A DNA stretch of 64,000 bases from Halobellus litoreus (GTDB lineage Archaea; Halobacteriota; Halobacteria; Halobacteriales; Haloferacaceae): the NCBI RefSeq assembly GCF_024464595.1, contig NZ_JANHAW010000002.1, forward strand, positions 1,054,001-1,118,000, read 5' to 3'. The notes below the pieces were generated by a model. It saw only the letters and a program-made list of their open reading frames with translations. It was not told where the DNA came from and made no database searches. The position numbers and the translations under genes are program-made. This document shows positions 44,805 through 54,626 of this stretch, one piece after another (the first letter of the stretch is position 1; each line of letters starts with the position of its first letter).

Positions 44805-45362
44805 TCAGACCGTCCGGAGGTCGTCGGTCGCCCGCCACCGGATCGCGGACGAGGCGACCTCGTCGGCGCGCCTGATCACTTCGGCCTCGATCGTCGCGGG
44901 TTCGACCGCCGTCCGGTCGGTGTGAGAGAGAACCACGTGTGCGAGTTCGATCGGGAGACCGACCCGGGCGACGACGTGAACGCCGTAGTACGGGTGTCCG
45001 AGCAGGTCGTAGACCGACGTCTCAGTCATCCCGGCGAACTCCGCGAGCTTGCTCACGTCGTGGACGAGCGCCCCCGCGACGACGGTGTCGAGGTCCAGTG
45101 AGAGCGCGTCGGATCGCCGCTCGTGCAGCGGCTCCGTAAGCGCGAGGGCGCAGGCCGTCACGTCGCGGACGTGATCGACCAGTCGCTCGTCGTCCAGCCC
45201 CAGTTCGCGCTGCGTCGGCGGCAGCCACGGCACGTCGGTGAGGTCCTCGATTCCGTTCTCGGCGGCGGCGGTCGCCCACGCGTCGACGACGCCCGCTCGC
45301 AGGTCGTCGTCCTCGATGGCGTCGACCTCCGGGAACGTCGCTCGAATGTCCTCGGCGTCCAT
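44805..45362 (-). CDS. HD domain phosphohydrolase
   Basis: 185 residues. HD-fold motifs: LVDHVRDVTACAL (first His), VAGALVHDVSKL (the HD pair), HPYYGVHVV and LSHTDRT. The catalytic order H...HD...D is intact, so a metal-dependent phosphohydrolase on nucleotides is likely. The ATG at 45362 (MDAEDIRATFPEV) is chosen, since the extra 31 residues upstream are not acidic and would reach toward the divergent ArsA gene. Confidence 0.82.
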   Translation of the reverse strand: MDAEDIRATFPEVDAIEDDDLRAGVVDAWATAAAENGIEDLTDVPWLPPTQRELGLDDERLVDHVRDVTACALALTEPLHERRSDALSLDLDTVVAGALVHDVSKLAEFAGMTETSVYDLLGHPYYGVHVVARVGLPIELAHVVLSHTDRTAVEPATIEAEVIRRADEVASSAIRWRATDDLRTV

Positions 45363-45444
45363 ACCGGTGCGGAGGAAACGGCGGGGGTACTGCGTTCCGG
45401 TTCCGACCGAGAAGTACACAAGTCCCCGTCTCGTCGTCCCGCGT

Positions 45445-46695
45445 ATGTCGAGCACCGACGTCGACGCCGCAGCGGGCGACGAGGAGCGCGGGGGAGAGAC
45501 CGACGCCGCCGAGGACGACCACGCGGTCGACGTCGAACCGGTCGAGAGCGTCGACTCCGGCGGCGCACCGATCGGGGACGTCGAAACCGCCGGACTCCCC
45601 GAGTCCGTCGACGCGCCCGACTACGTCCTCTACGGAGGAAAGGGCGGCGTCGGCAAGACGACGATGGCGGCCGCGACGGCGCTGGCGTCGGCGGCGGCGG
45701 GCACCGCGACGCTCGTCGTCTCCACCGATCCGGCGCACTCGCTGTCGGACACCCTCGGCGTCGACGTGCCGGCGGAGCCGACGCGAATCAGGGAGGACTG
45801 GCCGCTGTACGCCGCCGAGATCGATCCCGACGCGGCCGTCGGCCCGTTCGCCGGCGATCCGGAAGGTGAATCGACGGTCACGGAGGACGGCGCAGGCGGC
45901 TTCGACCCCGACACCGACGTGGAGGGGAATCCCTTCGCGGAGGGCGACGGGGCGGGCTCCGCCCCCGGCGGCGACGGGGGTACCTCGCCGTTCGGCGACC
46001 TCGGCGGAATGGAGGACCTCCTCGGCGGCGCGATGGGGCCGGGATCGATGCCGGGGGCCGACGAGGCGGCGGCGATGCAGCAGTTGCTCGAATACCTCGA
46101 CGACCCGCGGTTCGACCGCGTCGTCGTCGACACGGCACCCACGGGACACACGCTCAGACTGCTCGAACTCCCGGAGATGATGGACTCGATGCTCGGGCGG
46201 ATCGCGAAGATGCGCCAGCAGTTCTCGGGGATGATGGAGGGCGTCAAGGGGATGTTCGGGATGGGGAGCGACGGCGCGGCGACGCCCGACCTCGACGAGC
46301 TTCGCGAGCGGATCGAGCGGCTGCGGACGGTCCTGCGCGACCCGGCGAAGACCGACTTCCGAGTCGTGATGATCCCCGAGGAGATGAGCGTCGTCGAGAC
46401 CGAGCGGCTCGTCGAGCGCCTCGACGGCTACGGCATCCCCGTCCAGACGCTCGTCGTCAACCGGGTGATGGAGGACCTCGCGGACGTGACGAGCACCGAG
46501 GTCGACGATCGGTGGGTCGTCTCGCCGGACCTGGACCACTGCGAGTTCTGCCAGCGCCGCTGGGGCGTCCAGCAGGACGCGATCGGACGCGCGACGGAAC
46601 TGTTCAGAGGCCGGGAGGTCAAGCGCGTGCCGCTCTTGGCCGAGGAGGTCCGCGGCGAGGAGGCGCTGCGGGTCGTCGCCGCGTGTCTGGAGTGA
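45445..46695 (+). CDS. ArsA/Get3 family ATPase
   Basis: 416 residues. After a ~58-residue acidic leader, the deviant Walker A GGKGGVGKTT (64-73), STDPAHSLSD switch and DTAPTGHTLRLL are present. The CxxC zinc dimer motif is at Cys366/Cys369, which marks Get3/TRC40 (targeting of tail-anchored proteins) rather than an arsenite pump. A Gly/Asp-rich insert of about 80 residues (near 135-215) separates the P-loop half from the DTAPTGH switch. No ars operon genes are nearby, which supports Get3. Confidence 0.9.
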   Translation: MSSTDVDAAAGDEERGGETDAAEDDHAVDVEPVESVDSGGAPIGDVETAGLPESVDAPDYVLYGGKGGVGKTTMAAATALASAAAGTATLVVSTDPAHSLSDTLGVDVPAEPTRIREDWPLYAAEIDPDAAVGPFAGDPEGESTVTEDGAGGFDPDTDVEGNPFAEGDGAGSAPGGDGGTSPFGDLGGMEDLLGGAMGPGSMPGADEAAAMQQLLEYLDDPRFDRVVVDTAPTGHTLRLLELPEMMDSMLGRIAKMRQQFSGMMEGVKGMFGMGSDGAATPDLDELRERIERLRTVLRDPAKTDFRVVMIPEEMSVVETERLVERLDGYGIPVQTLVVNRVMEDLADVTSTEVDDRWVVSPDLDHCEFCQRRWGVQQDAIGRATELFRGREVKRVPLLAEEVRGEEALRVVAACLE

Positions 46696-46816
46696 GCGGC
46701 CGCTCGGTCCGCGGCCGTACGAAGTAGGCGCTCCGGTCGTCCTCCTGGCTGGAGTAGCGCTCGGCGTCGTCCCCGCCGATCTGGAATAGGTAGTCGCCGC
46801 GGTCGACGGCGACGTG
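46694..46816 (-). pseudogene. Possible remnant of a decayed gene
   Basis: Minus-strand reading gives 41 codons with strongly haloarchaeal, aromatic and acidic content (for example VDRGDYLFQIGGDDAERY, then RSAYFVRPR). No start codon is found, and it lies between the stop of the ArsA gene and the stop of the SDR gene. It reads like the middle of a real protein. I do not recognise the family. It may be chance, or the leftover of a deleted gene. Confidence 0.3.
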
Positions 46817-46817
46817 T

Positions 46818-47687
46818 CTACAGTTTTCGGAGGTACCGGTACGCCGTGTCCAGCCACCGCGAGGGCAGGTGCCGCGCCAGCACGGTGACGCGCGCGGCGG
46901 TCCCGGGCTGGTATCGCGCCCGCGGCTTCGTCGAGGAGGCGGCGTCGACGACGTCCTCGGCGACGCGCTCGGGTGGGATCGCGCCGAGTCCGCCGCCGCC
47001 GATCAGCTGCGTGTCCGAGAAGAGTTCGTAGAACGATTCGTACGCGCCCGAGCGTTCCAGTCCGGGGATCGGTTCGCCGTCCCGGTCGCCTTCGCCGCCG
47101 TCCTCGGTCCCGTTGACCTCGCGCTCGACGCGATCGGAGAAGTTGGTCTCGACCGGCCCCGGTTCGACCACGACGACGTCGATGCCGTACTCGTCGACCT
47201 CGTTCCTGAGCGCGTCGCTCATCGCCTCCAGGGCGAACTTCGACCCGGCGTAGACGCCGCCGCCGGGGAACGACACCCGCCCGGCGGCGCTGGAGAGGTT
47301 CACGATGGTGCCCGCCTCCTGGGCGCGCATATGCGGCAGGACGGCGCGGATCAGCCGGTGCGGCCCGTAGACGTTCACGTCGAACTGCCGGTGGACCTGC
47401 GTCGTGGGCACGTCTTCGAGCGGCCCCATCTGTCCGAACCCGGCGTTGTTGACGAGACAGGAGATGTGGCCCTCCTCCTCGATGATCCGGTCGACGACCC
47501 GGTCGACGTCGTCCCCGTCGGTGACGTCGAGCGTCGCGATGCGGCAGCCCTTCTCGCCGAGCGTCTCGATGTCCGCGGGGTTTCTGGCCGTCGCGTAGAC
47601 GCTCCAGTCCTCCTCGAGGAAGGCGAGCGCCGTGGCGCGGCCGATGCCGGACGAGCAGCCGGTGATGAGGACCGTCTTCGGATGCAC
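46818..47687 (-). CDS. Short-chain dehydrogenase/reductase
   Basis: 289 residues, classical SDR: GCSSGIG (10-16) for NAD(P), NNAG (81-84), the Ser of NLSSAAG (131-137) and YAGSK (Tyr147, Lys151). The alanine/arginine run in YATARN suggests NADP. The start is the GTG at 47687 directly before HPKTVLITG. It is divergent from malQ. Substrate unknown. Confidence 0.88.
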   Translation of the reverse strand: MHPKTVLITGCSSGIGRATALAFLEEDWSVYATARNPADIETLGEKGCRIATLDVTDGDDVDRVVDRIIEEEGHISCLVNNAGFGQMGPLEDVPTTQVHRQFDVNVYGPHRLIRAVLPHMRAQEAGTIVNLSSAAGRVSFPGGGVYAGSKFALEAMSDALRNEVDEYGIDVVVVEPGPVETNFSDRVEREVNGTEDGGEGDRDGEPIPGLERSGAYESFYELFSDTQLIGGGGLGAIPPERVAEDVVDAASSTKPRARYQPGTAARVTVLARHLPSRWLDTAYRYLRKL

Positions 47688-47824
47688 AGCTACGGGAACG
47701 ACCCGCGCGGTGTTAACTGTGGGCGATTCGTCACCGCGAGGGGGCCACGAGGCCGGGGCGGGACGCGTCGTGTCGTCCGTCGCGCGGACCACACGCTTAA
47801 CTTCCGTCCCCGGGTGCATCGTGT

Positions 47825-49396
47825 ATGCGATTCGACCGACGATCAGGCGTCTTCCTCCATCTCACGTCGCTCCCCGGACCGCACGGAATCGGGGACCTCG
47901 GCCGCGGCGCGCGGGCGTTCGTCGACTGGCTGGACGCGGCCGAGCAGTCCTACTGGCAGTTCTGTCCGCTCGGTCCGACGGCCCCGGTCCACGGCGACTC
48001 GCCGTATCAGGCCTACTCCGCGTTCGCCGGCAACCCGCTCCTCGTGAGCCTCGACCGACTCGTCGAGGCGGGGTACCTCGGCGAGGGGGACCTCGAACCG
48101 GTTCCGGACTTCTCACCGCACGAGGTCAACTACGACCGGGTTCGCGAGTACAAGACCGATCGGCTCCGGACGGCGGCGGAGCGGTTCCGGTCAGCGGGCG
48201 ACGGCAGCGACGCGGGGAGCGCCGGAGACGACGCGGCAGGAGACGGCGACGGCGGGGCGGTCGATTCCGATCGCGGGGTCTCCGACGCGGACCGCGAGGC
48301 CTTCGAGGCCTTCCGCGAGCGCGAGTCGGCGTGGCTCGACGACTACGCGCTGTTTATGGCGTTGCGGACGCGGTACGACGGGGCGTGGACGTCGTGGCCG
48401 GAGTCGGTTCGGGCGCGCGACCCGGAGACGCTCGCGGCCCACCGCGAGGAGTTGGCCTCGGAGGTGCACTACCGCGAGTTCGCCCAGTTCGTCTTCGACC
48501 GCCAGTGGCGCGACCTCCGGGAGTACGCGCGCGACCGCGGGATCGACCTCGTCGGCGACCTCCCGATCTACGTCGCCCTCGACAGCACCGACGTCTGGGC
48601 GAGCCCCGAGGCGTTCGATCTCACGTCCGACCGCGATCCCGCCGCCGTCGCCGGCGTTCCGCCGAACCCGCAGGACGACGGCCAGCGCTGGGGGAACCCC
48701 GTCTACGACTGGGAAACGCTGGCCGAGGACGACTACGGCTGGTGGCTCGATCGCCTCGACCGCCTGTTCGACCTCGTCGACGTCACCCGGATCGACCACT
48801 TCAAGGGGTTCGACGAGTTCTGGGCGATCCCGGCAGACTCCGACTCGCCGGCCGACGGCGAGTGGCGGGACGCGCCGGGCGCGGACTTCTTCGAGACCGT
48901 CGAAGCGCGACTCGGGGAACTCCCGTTCGTCGTCGAGGACCTGGGGTTCGTCGATCAGTCGCTCGTCGACCTCCGCGAGCGCTTCGGCTTCCCCGCGATG
49001 CGGGTGCCGCACTACGCGGACTGGTGCCGGGAGGGCGATATGTACCAGCCGATGCACTACCCCGAGAACAGCGTCGCGTACTCGTCGACGCACGACACGA
49101 ACACGCTCGTCGGGTACTACGAGGACCTCCCGGCCGAACAGCGGAGCTGCCTGGAGTACAACATCGGGGCGGACGGCTCGGAGATCAACTGGTCGATGAT
49201 CGAAGCGATCTGGCGCTCCGGCTCCGTCCTCGCGTTCACGACGATGCAGGACGTCCTCGGCCTCGACGAGCACGCCCGGTTCAACCGTCCCGGGACGAAG
49301 TTGGGGAACTGGTCGTGGCGGTGTACGACCGAGGCGTTCTCCGAAGGGTTGGCCGATCGGCTCGCTCGGCTGACCGACGAGCACATCAGGAACTGA
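47825..49396 (+). CDS. malQ: 4-alpha-glucanotransferase (GH77)
   Basis: 523 residues. GH77 motifs: SGVFLHLTSLPGPHGIG at the start, SPYQAYSAFAGNP, GDLPIYVALDS, RIDHFKGF (Asp324 nucleophile), VEDLG (Glu371, Asp372) and HDTNT (His423, Asp424). It transfers alpha-1,4-glucan segments in maltodextrin or glycogen metabolism. A Gly/Asp-rich insert of ~30 residues (near 120-150) is a halophilic addition. No other starch genes are next to it. Confidence 0.94.
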   Translation: MRFDRRSGVFLHLTSLPGPHGIGDLGRGARAFVDWLDAAEQSYWQFCPLGPTAPVHGDSPYQAYSAFAGNPLLVSLDRLVEAGYLGEGDLEPVPDFSPHEVNYDRVREYKTDRLRTAAERFRSAGDGSDAGSAGDDAAGDGDGGAVDSDRGVSDADREAFEAFRERESAWLDDYALFMALRTRYDGAWTSWPESVRARDPETLAAHREELASEVHYREFAQFVFDRQWRDLREYARDRGIDLVGDLPIYVALDSTDVWASPEAFDLTSDRDPAAVAGVPPNPQDDGQRWGNPVYDWETLAEDDYGWWLDRLDRLFDLVDVTRIDHFKGFDEFWAIPADSDSPADGEWRDAPGADFFETVEARLGELPFVVEDLGFVDQSLVDLRERFGFPAMRVPHYADWCREGDMYQPMHYPENSVAYSSTHDTNTLVGYYEDLPAEQRSCLEYNIGADGSEINWSMIEAIWRSGSVLAFTTMQDVLGLDEHARFNRPGTKLGNWSWRCTTEAFSEGLADRLARLTDEHIRN

Positions 49397-49456
49397 CGGC
49401 CGACAGTATAAGTCACTCCGAGCAGAAAGGCCGGTAACACGTCTGACCACGTAGCT

Positions 49457-51463
49457 ATGGGGGAGCCGAATGCCGAGTCGGAAAGGGGGGGTCCGTCCGA
49501 AGGGGAAGCAGCGGCCGCGCCGGACGGCGGGAGCCGGAAACCGTCCGGTGCTGCAGGCGCGGACGAGCGGCCGTCGAAAGCTGGTACCACGTCGGCCACA
49601 GACGGCGGGACGGTCGCGGCCGACGGCGACGCGACCACGACCCAGGGCGGCGCGATCGACCGGCTCAAACGGCAGATCCGTCGCACGATCGAGGTCCTCA
49701 AGGGGTCCTCGATCGACGTCCGACCGTACCGCCCCGGCGACGGCGTCTTCGCCGAGTTCGAGGTGCCGGACGGGCAGGAACTCGTCGACCGCTACTGGGT
49801 GAACGCGCCGTACGCCTACGTCGTGATCACCTACGACGACGAGGAGAGCGAACACTACTACTACGCGGTCGAGCCCGAACTCGACGAGTTCGAGGCCGAA
49901 CTCCTCGCCAGGGCCAGAGTCGACATCCGCGATCCGCTGTTGTACCAGACCGACGCGGAGCCGACGGCAGAGGAGACGCTCCGGAGGGAGTTCCGGAGCC
50001 TGCTCGAACAGTACGGCGTCGACGTCTCGATGCGGACGTTCCACGCGCTCCTGTACTACCTCGCTCGCGACTTCCGCGGGTTCGACCGCATCGACCCGCT
50101 GATGCACGACCCGCACATCGAGGACATCTCCTGCGACGGCTACGACCTCCCGATCTTCGTCTACCACGACGAGTACACCGACATCGAGACGAACGTCTCC
50201 TACGCCGCCGACGACCTCGACGACTTCGTGATCCGGTTGGCTCAGGAGTCCGGTCGCCACGTGAGCGTCGGCGACCCGGTGGTCGGAACGACGCTCCCGG
50301 ACGGGTCGCGCGTCGAACTCGCGCTCGGCGAGGAAGTGACCCCGCGGGGGTCGGCGTTCACCATCCGGAAGTACGCCGAAGAGCCGTTCACGCCGGTCGA
50401 CCTCATCGAGAACGGGACGTTCTCCGTCGCGGAGATGGCGTACCTGTGGCTCTGCATCGAGAACAACCGGAGCCTCATCTTCGCCGGCGGGACGGCGTCG
50501 GGCAAGACGACGTCGATGAACGCCGTCTCGATGTTCATCCCGCCGCGCGCGAAGGTCCTGACCATCGAGGACACCCGGGAGCTGTCGCTGTATCACGACA
50601 ACTGGCTCTCGTCGGTCACGCGGGAGCGCCTCCACGAGGGGAGCGACATCGACATGTACGACCTGCTCAGGTCCTCGCTGCGGCACCGCCCGGAGTTCAT
50701 CATCGTCGGCGAGGTTCGCGGGAACGAGGCCGTCACGCTGTTTCAGGCGATGAACACCGGCCACACGACGTTCTCGACGATGCACGCCGACAGCATCGAG
50801 ACCGTGATCAATCGCTTGGAGAACGAGCCGATCAACGTGCCGCGGGCGATGGTCCAGTCGCTGGACCTCCTGTGCGTGCAGACGCTGACGCGCGTCGAGG
50901 GCGAGCGCGTCCGTCGCTCCAAGGCGATCGGCGAGATCGGCGAGATCGACCAGCGGACCGGCGAGCTCGACTACTCGCGGGCGTTCAGGTGGGACGCCGG
51001 CACGGATTCCTTCGAGCGGAGCGATTCGAGCCTCATCGAGGAGATCCAGCGCGACCGTGGCTGGAGCCGAACGGAGCGGAAGCGCGAGATGAACCGGAGA
51101 GAGCGGTTTCTGGAACTGCTCGCGGAACTGGGGACGACCGACTACCGACGGTTCACCGCGCTCGTCAACGAGTACTACGCGGCCCCCGAACGCGTGATGG
51201 ATCGGCTCGAAGCCGCACGCGAGGAGGCGTCCGGCGACGGGAGTGCGGACGGCGGGGCGTCCGCGAATTCGCCGGAAGTCGGCGGGAGCGACATCGACGG
51301 CGGCGGGGACGTGGGGACTGACGACGGGGAACCGAGCACGGGAAGCGACGACCGCGGGGACGTGGGGACTGACGACGGGAAGCCAAGCACGAAAGCCGAC
51401 AACGGGGACTCGCGAGCGAACGTCGACGACAGCGAGGGGGGCGACACCGATGGCCCTCGTTGA
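49457..51463 (+). CDS. Type IV pilus / Tad-type assembly ATPase
   Basis: 668 residues. A low-complexity acidic leader (about 1-70) is followed by an N-terminal domain and the secretion ATPase: Walker A GGTASGKT (344-351), DTRELSLYHDNW, the Asp/His box GEVRGNEAVTLFQAMNTGHTT and STMHADS. This is the PilB3/TadA family in archaea. The tail (about 600-665) is a Gly/Asp/Ser repeat region. It overlaps the membrane partner by 14 nt, so they form an operon. Its pilin substrates may include 34323 and 63511. Confidence 0.9.
   Translation: MGEPNAESERGGPSEGEAAAAPDGGSRKPSGAAGADERPSKAGTTSATDGGTVAADGDATTTQGGAIDRLKRQIRRTIEVLKGSSIDVRPYRPGDGVFAEFEVPDGQELVDRYWVNAPYAYVVITYDDEESEHYYYAVEPELDEFEAELLARARVDIRDPLLYQTDAEPTAEETLRREFRSLLEQYGVDVSMRTFHALLYYLARDFRGFDRIDPLMHDPHIEDISCDGYDLPIFVYHDEYTDIETNVSYAADDLDDFVIRLAQESGRHVSVGDPVVGTTLPDGSRVELALGEEVTPRGSAFTIRKYAEEPFTPVDLIENGTFSVAEMAYLWLCIENNRSLIFAGGTASGKTTSMNAVSMFIPPRAKVLTIEDTRELSLYHDNWLSSVTRERLHEGSDIDMYDLLRSSLRHRPEFIIVGEVRGNEAVTLFQAMNTGHTTFSTMHADSIETVINRLENEPINVPRAMVQSLDLLCVQTLTRVEGERVRRSKAIGEIGEIDQRTGELDYSRAFRWDAGTDSFERSDSSLIEEIQRDRGWSRTERKREMNRRERFLELLAELGTTDYRRFTALVNEYYAAPERVMDRLEAAREEASGDGSADGGASANSPEVGGSDIDGGGDVGTDDGEPSTGSDDRGDVGTDDGKPSTKADNGDSRANVDDSEGGDTDGPR
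51305..51391 (+). repeat. 36-nt direct repeat coding the ATPase tail
   Basis: Two near-identical 36-nt copies, 51305-51340 and 51356-51391, begin GGGGACGTGGGGACTGACGA and code the GDVGTDDGEPST-type repeat in the acidic tail. They are 51 bp (17 codons) apart, hence in frame. Confidence 0.75.
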
Positions 51464-53657
51464 GTTGCTCGGATACGTCCCGCTGCTGCTCGTGACGGTC
51501 CTGGCGCTGCCGGTCGCGCTCGTGCCCGTCAGCCCGCGCGCGAGATTACTCGTCTCTCGCCTCTCACTCCCGATTTTCGGGCGGTACGTCGCCGAATCAA
51601 GTCCGACGCGTCGCGAGCAACGCGAGCGAATGCGCGCGGCCTTCGTCGGCGAGAGCCACCGGGTGTTCGCCTCGCAGACGCTCTTCATCGCGGGCGTCGC
51701 GGGCGTCGCGGGCAGCGTCTACGGGGTCTACGCCGGGGCGGCGATCCTTCGCTCGCTCGCCGTCGACGTGGAGCAGATCCGCGCGGTTCTCCCGACGCCG
51801 CTGGAGTTCCTCGCGGCGATCGTCCACGTGCCCGACCTCTCCCTCTGGCAACTGTTCGGCCTGCTTCTCACCGCCAGCGCGACGGTCGGAACGGCGCTCG
51901 CCCTCGGAACCTACTGGGCCCGGTGGACGTTCCTCGACCAGCGGGCGCGGACGCGCGGCATCGAGATCGACGCGACGCTGCCGCGGACAGTGGCGTTCGT
52001 CTACGCGCTCTCGCGCTCCGGCGTCCCCTTTCAGGCCGTGTTGCGAACGCTCTCTCGCAATCAGGACGTGTACGGCGAGGCGGCGCGGGACCTCAGCGTC
52101 GCCGTCCGCGATATGGACGCGTTCGGCACCGATATCCTGACCGCGTTACAGGAGACCGCCGCGCGCACGCCGAGCGAGAACCTCGAGGAGTTCACCGAGA
52201 ACCTCGCGAGCGTCCTCTCCTCGGGACAGAACGTCTCGGCGTTCCTGCGCGATCAGTACGAGCGGTTCCAGGAGGAGGCCCAGGCGCAACAGCGGCAGTA
52301 TCTGGACCTGCTCTCGACGTTCGCGGAGGTCTACGTCACCGTCCTCGTCGCCGGGCCGCTGTTTTTCATCACCGTCCTCGTCGTGGTGGGGCTCGTGATT
52401 CAGAACACGCTCACGCTGGTCCGGATCGTGAGCTACGTCGCGATTCCGCTGGCGACGTTCGGGTTCGTCGTCTACGTCGACAGTATGACCGAGAGTCTGA
52501 GCCTGCCGAAGCGGAGCGACGACGGCGACGACCGGCCGTGGTCGACGCCGGACCGCGGCGACGAGCGGGACGCGAGCGGCACGGAACCGGCCGCCCGCGC
52601 CGGCGATCCAGCGGGGATGACGGACGGCGGGACGGTGTACGACGGGCGTCGCGCGCCGGACGGACACGCGGAGAACCGGGCCCGGCTCGCGGTGTACGAT
52701 CGGGTCGGTTCGCTCCGAGAAACCCTTTCACACCCCGTCGAGACGGTCCTCCAGGCGCCCGCGTACTCGCTCGTCCTCACGGGGCCGGTCGGGCTCCTCC
52801 TCGTCTGGCTGTCGATCGACGGGGCCGCCAGAAACGCGATCGGAAGGATCACTGGGGGATCGGCCGAAACGACGGCGGCGGTCGGCGAGCTGGCCGCGAT
52901 CGTCGACGGACCGATCGTGCTCGCGACGATACTCGCGCTCGCCGGAGTCGCCGCCGCACACGAGGTACAGAAGAAGCGGATCCGCGCCATCGAGGCCGAT
53001 ATGCCGGACTTCCTCAGCCGAATGGCGAGCATCAACGAGGCGGGCGTCACCGTCGTCGGGTCGCTGAGCCGCCTCTCCGACGCCGAACTCGGGCGGCTCG
53101 GCGACGAGATCGCCCGCGTGTGGCGGGATATCCGGTGGGGCGCGAGCGTCGGCGACGCGCTCACGAGGCTGGAGCGCCGGACGAACGCGCCGACGGTGTC
53201 GCGGGCGGTGACGCTCATCCGGAACGCGATGGCCGCCAGCGGCGACATCAGTCCGGTGCTCCACATCGCGGCCGACGAGGCCCAGGAGACCCGACGGCTC
53301 CGCCGCGAGCGACGTCAGGAGATGCTCACCTACCTCGTCGTCATCTACGTCTCCTTCTTCGTCTTCCTCGGGATCATCGTCGCGCTGACGGTGTCGTTCA
53401 TCCCCGCGATCGAGGCGGCGGGCCAGTCGACCGGCGGCGCGATCGGAGACGTGGGCGGCGTCGACGCCGGCGTGCTCGGCGGCCTGCAGTCGGTGAACAC
53501 CGCCGCCTACGAACTGCTCTTCTTCCACACCGCGGCGATCCAGGGCGTCTGTTCGGGGATCGTCGCCGGCCAGTTGGGAGAGGGGAGCGTCGCCGACGGG
53601 CTGAAGCACGCGACGGTCCTGCTGGTCGCCGCTTACGTGGTGTTCGCGCTGCTGTAA
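51450..53657 (+). CDS. Pilus assembly membrane protein, PilC/TadB-TadC type
   Basis: 735 residues. Two type II secretion F domains: the first with helices at about 6-25, 70-95, 125-145 and two near 300-340, the second in the C-terminal half with RMASINEAGVTVVGSL and terminal helices. An acidic cytoplasmic loop joins the halves (about 355-410). It is the platform for the neighbouring ATPase and pulls pilins into the fibre. The ATG at 51450 lies inside the ATPase gene; the longer in-frame start would be antisense to nothing but lacks support. Confidence 0.88.
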   Translation: MALVELLGYVPLLLVTVLALPVALVPVSPRARLLVSRLSLPIFGRYVAESSPTRREQRERMRAAFVGESHRVFASQTLFIAGVAGVAGSVYGVYAGAAILRSLAVDVEQIRAVLPTPLEFLAAIVHVPDLSLWQLFGLLLTASATVGTALALGTYWARWTFLDQRARTRGIEIDATLPRTVAFVYALSRSGVPFQAVLRTLSRNQDVYGEAARDLSVAVRDMDAFGTDILTALQETAARTPSENLEEFTENLASVLSSGQNVSAFLRDQYERFQEEAQAQQRQYLDLLSTFAEVYVTVLVAGPLFFITVLVVVGLVIQNTLTLVRIVSYVAIPLATFGFVVYVDSMTESLSLPKRSDDGDDRPWSTPDRGDERDASGTEPAARAGDPAGMTDGGTVYDGRRAPDGHAENRARLAVYDRVGSLRETLSHPVETVLQAPAYSLVLTGPVGLLLVWLSIDGAARNAIGRITGGSAETTAAVGELAAIVDGPIVLATILALAGVAAAHEVQKKRIRAIEADMPDFLSRMASINEAGVTVVGSLSRLSDAELGRLGDEIARVWRDIRWGASVGDALTRLERRTNAPTVSRAVTLIRNAMAASGDISPVLHIAADEAQETRRLRRERRQEMLTYLVVIYVSFFVFLGIIVALTVSFIPAIEAAGQSTGGAIGDVGGVDAGVLGGLQSVNTAAYELLFFHTAAIQGVCSGIVAGQLGEGSVADGLKHATVLLVAAYVVFALL

Positions 53658-53748
53658 GGCGCAGGGGAGAGATCCACCGGCCGCGGGGGCCGTGCGTCCG
53701 CCCGCCGCGGACCACCGGGGCTTTGTGTCGCGGGCGCCAGTCAGGCGT

Positions 53749-54528
53749 ATGGACGACGAGCGGGCGACGCCGGTCAGGGAGACGTACGACCGGATCGCAG
53801 AGCACTTCGCGGCGACGCGGGAGTACCCCTGGCCCGAAGTGACGGCGTTTCTGGGCAGCGATGCAGCGAGCGATGCGGGGGCAGAGGACGGCGCGGCGGA
53901 GGGCGACGGCGCGGCGGCCGACGTTCCCGCGGCGCTGGTAGAGGGGGCTCGACCGGCGCTCGACGGCAGGCGTGGAGACTCAGACGAGAGCGGACGAGTC
54001 GGGCTCGACCTCGGGTGCGGAAACGGCCGGCACGCGGAGTCGCTTTCGGCGGTCGTCGAGCGCGTGGTCGGCGTCGACGCGAGCGGCGGACTGCTTCGAA
54101 CGGCGGGGGAGCGGTCGAACGAGCGGGGCTTCGCCGACTCGCTCGAACTCGTTCGGGGAGACGCGGCGTCGCTGCCGCTTCGGGCCGACAGCGTCGACGT
54201 CGCCGTCTACGTCGCGACCCTGCATCACCTCCGCTCCCGAGAGCGGCGGGTCGCCAGCCTCTCTGAACTGGCCCGCGTGCTCGCTCCCGGCGGCCGGGCG
54301 CTCGTGAGCGCCTGGTCGACCGCCCACGACCGATTCGAGGAGACGGCGGGGTTCGACACGACGGTCGCGTGGACGCTCCCCGGCGGCGAGCGCGTCCCGC
54401 GGTTCTACCACATCTACGACCCCGAGGAGTTCGAGGCGGACCTCGCGGCGAGCGACCTCGACGTGGTTGCACACACCGTCTCGAGCGGCAACTGCTACGC
54501 CGTGGTCGGAGCGAGCGAAGGTCAGTGA
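53749..54528 (+). CDS. SAM-dependent methyltransferase, Trm9-like
   Basis: 259 residues. The N-terminus ETYDRIAEHFAATREYPWPEV is the hallmark of the Trm9/ALKBH8 family, which methylates cm5U34 of tRNA. SAM-binding LDLGCGNGRHAESL (about 85-98), ATLHHLRSRERR and GGRALVSAW follow. An acidic insert of ~45 residues lies between. Trm9 needs an Elp3-type pathway to supply its substrate; none is visible here. A generic class I methyltransferase on small molecules is the alternative. Confidence 0.82.
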   Translation: MDDERATPVRETYDRIAEHFAATREYPWPEVTAFLGSDAASDAGAEDGAAEGDGAAADVPAALVEGARPALDGRRGDSDESGRVGLDLGCGNGRHAESLSAVVERVVGVDASGGLLRTAGERSNERGFADSLELVRGDAASLPLRADSVDVAVYVATLHHLRSRERRVASLSELARVLAPGGRALVSAWSTAHDRFEETAGFDTTVAWTLPGGERVPRFYHIYDPEEFEADLAASDLDVVAHTVSSGNCYAVVGASEGQ

Positions 54529-54626
54529 TCCGCGGCTGACGTCGCTGGCGTCGTCTCGGGGTTCTGTGACCTCGATGGCACGAGGCCGGGGACAACAGTA
54601 ATGATCGTTCCTGCGGATAGTCGGAT

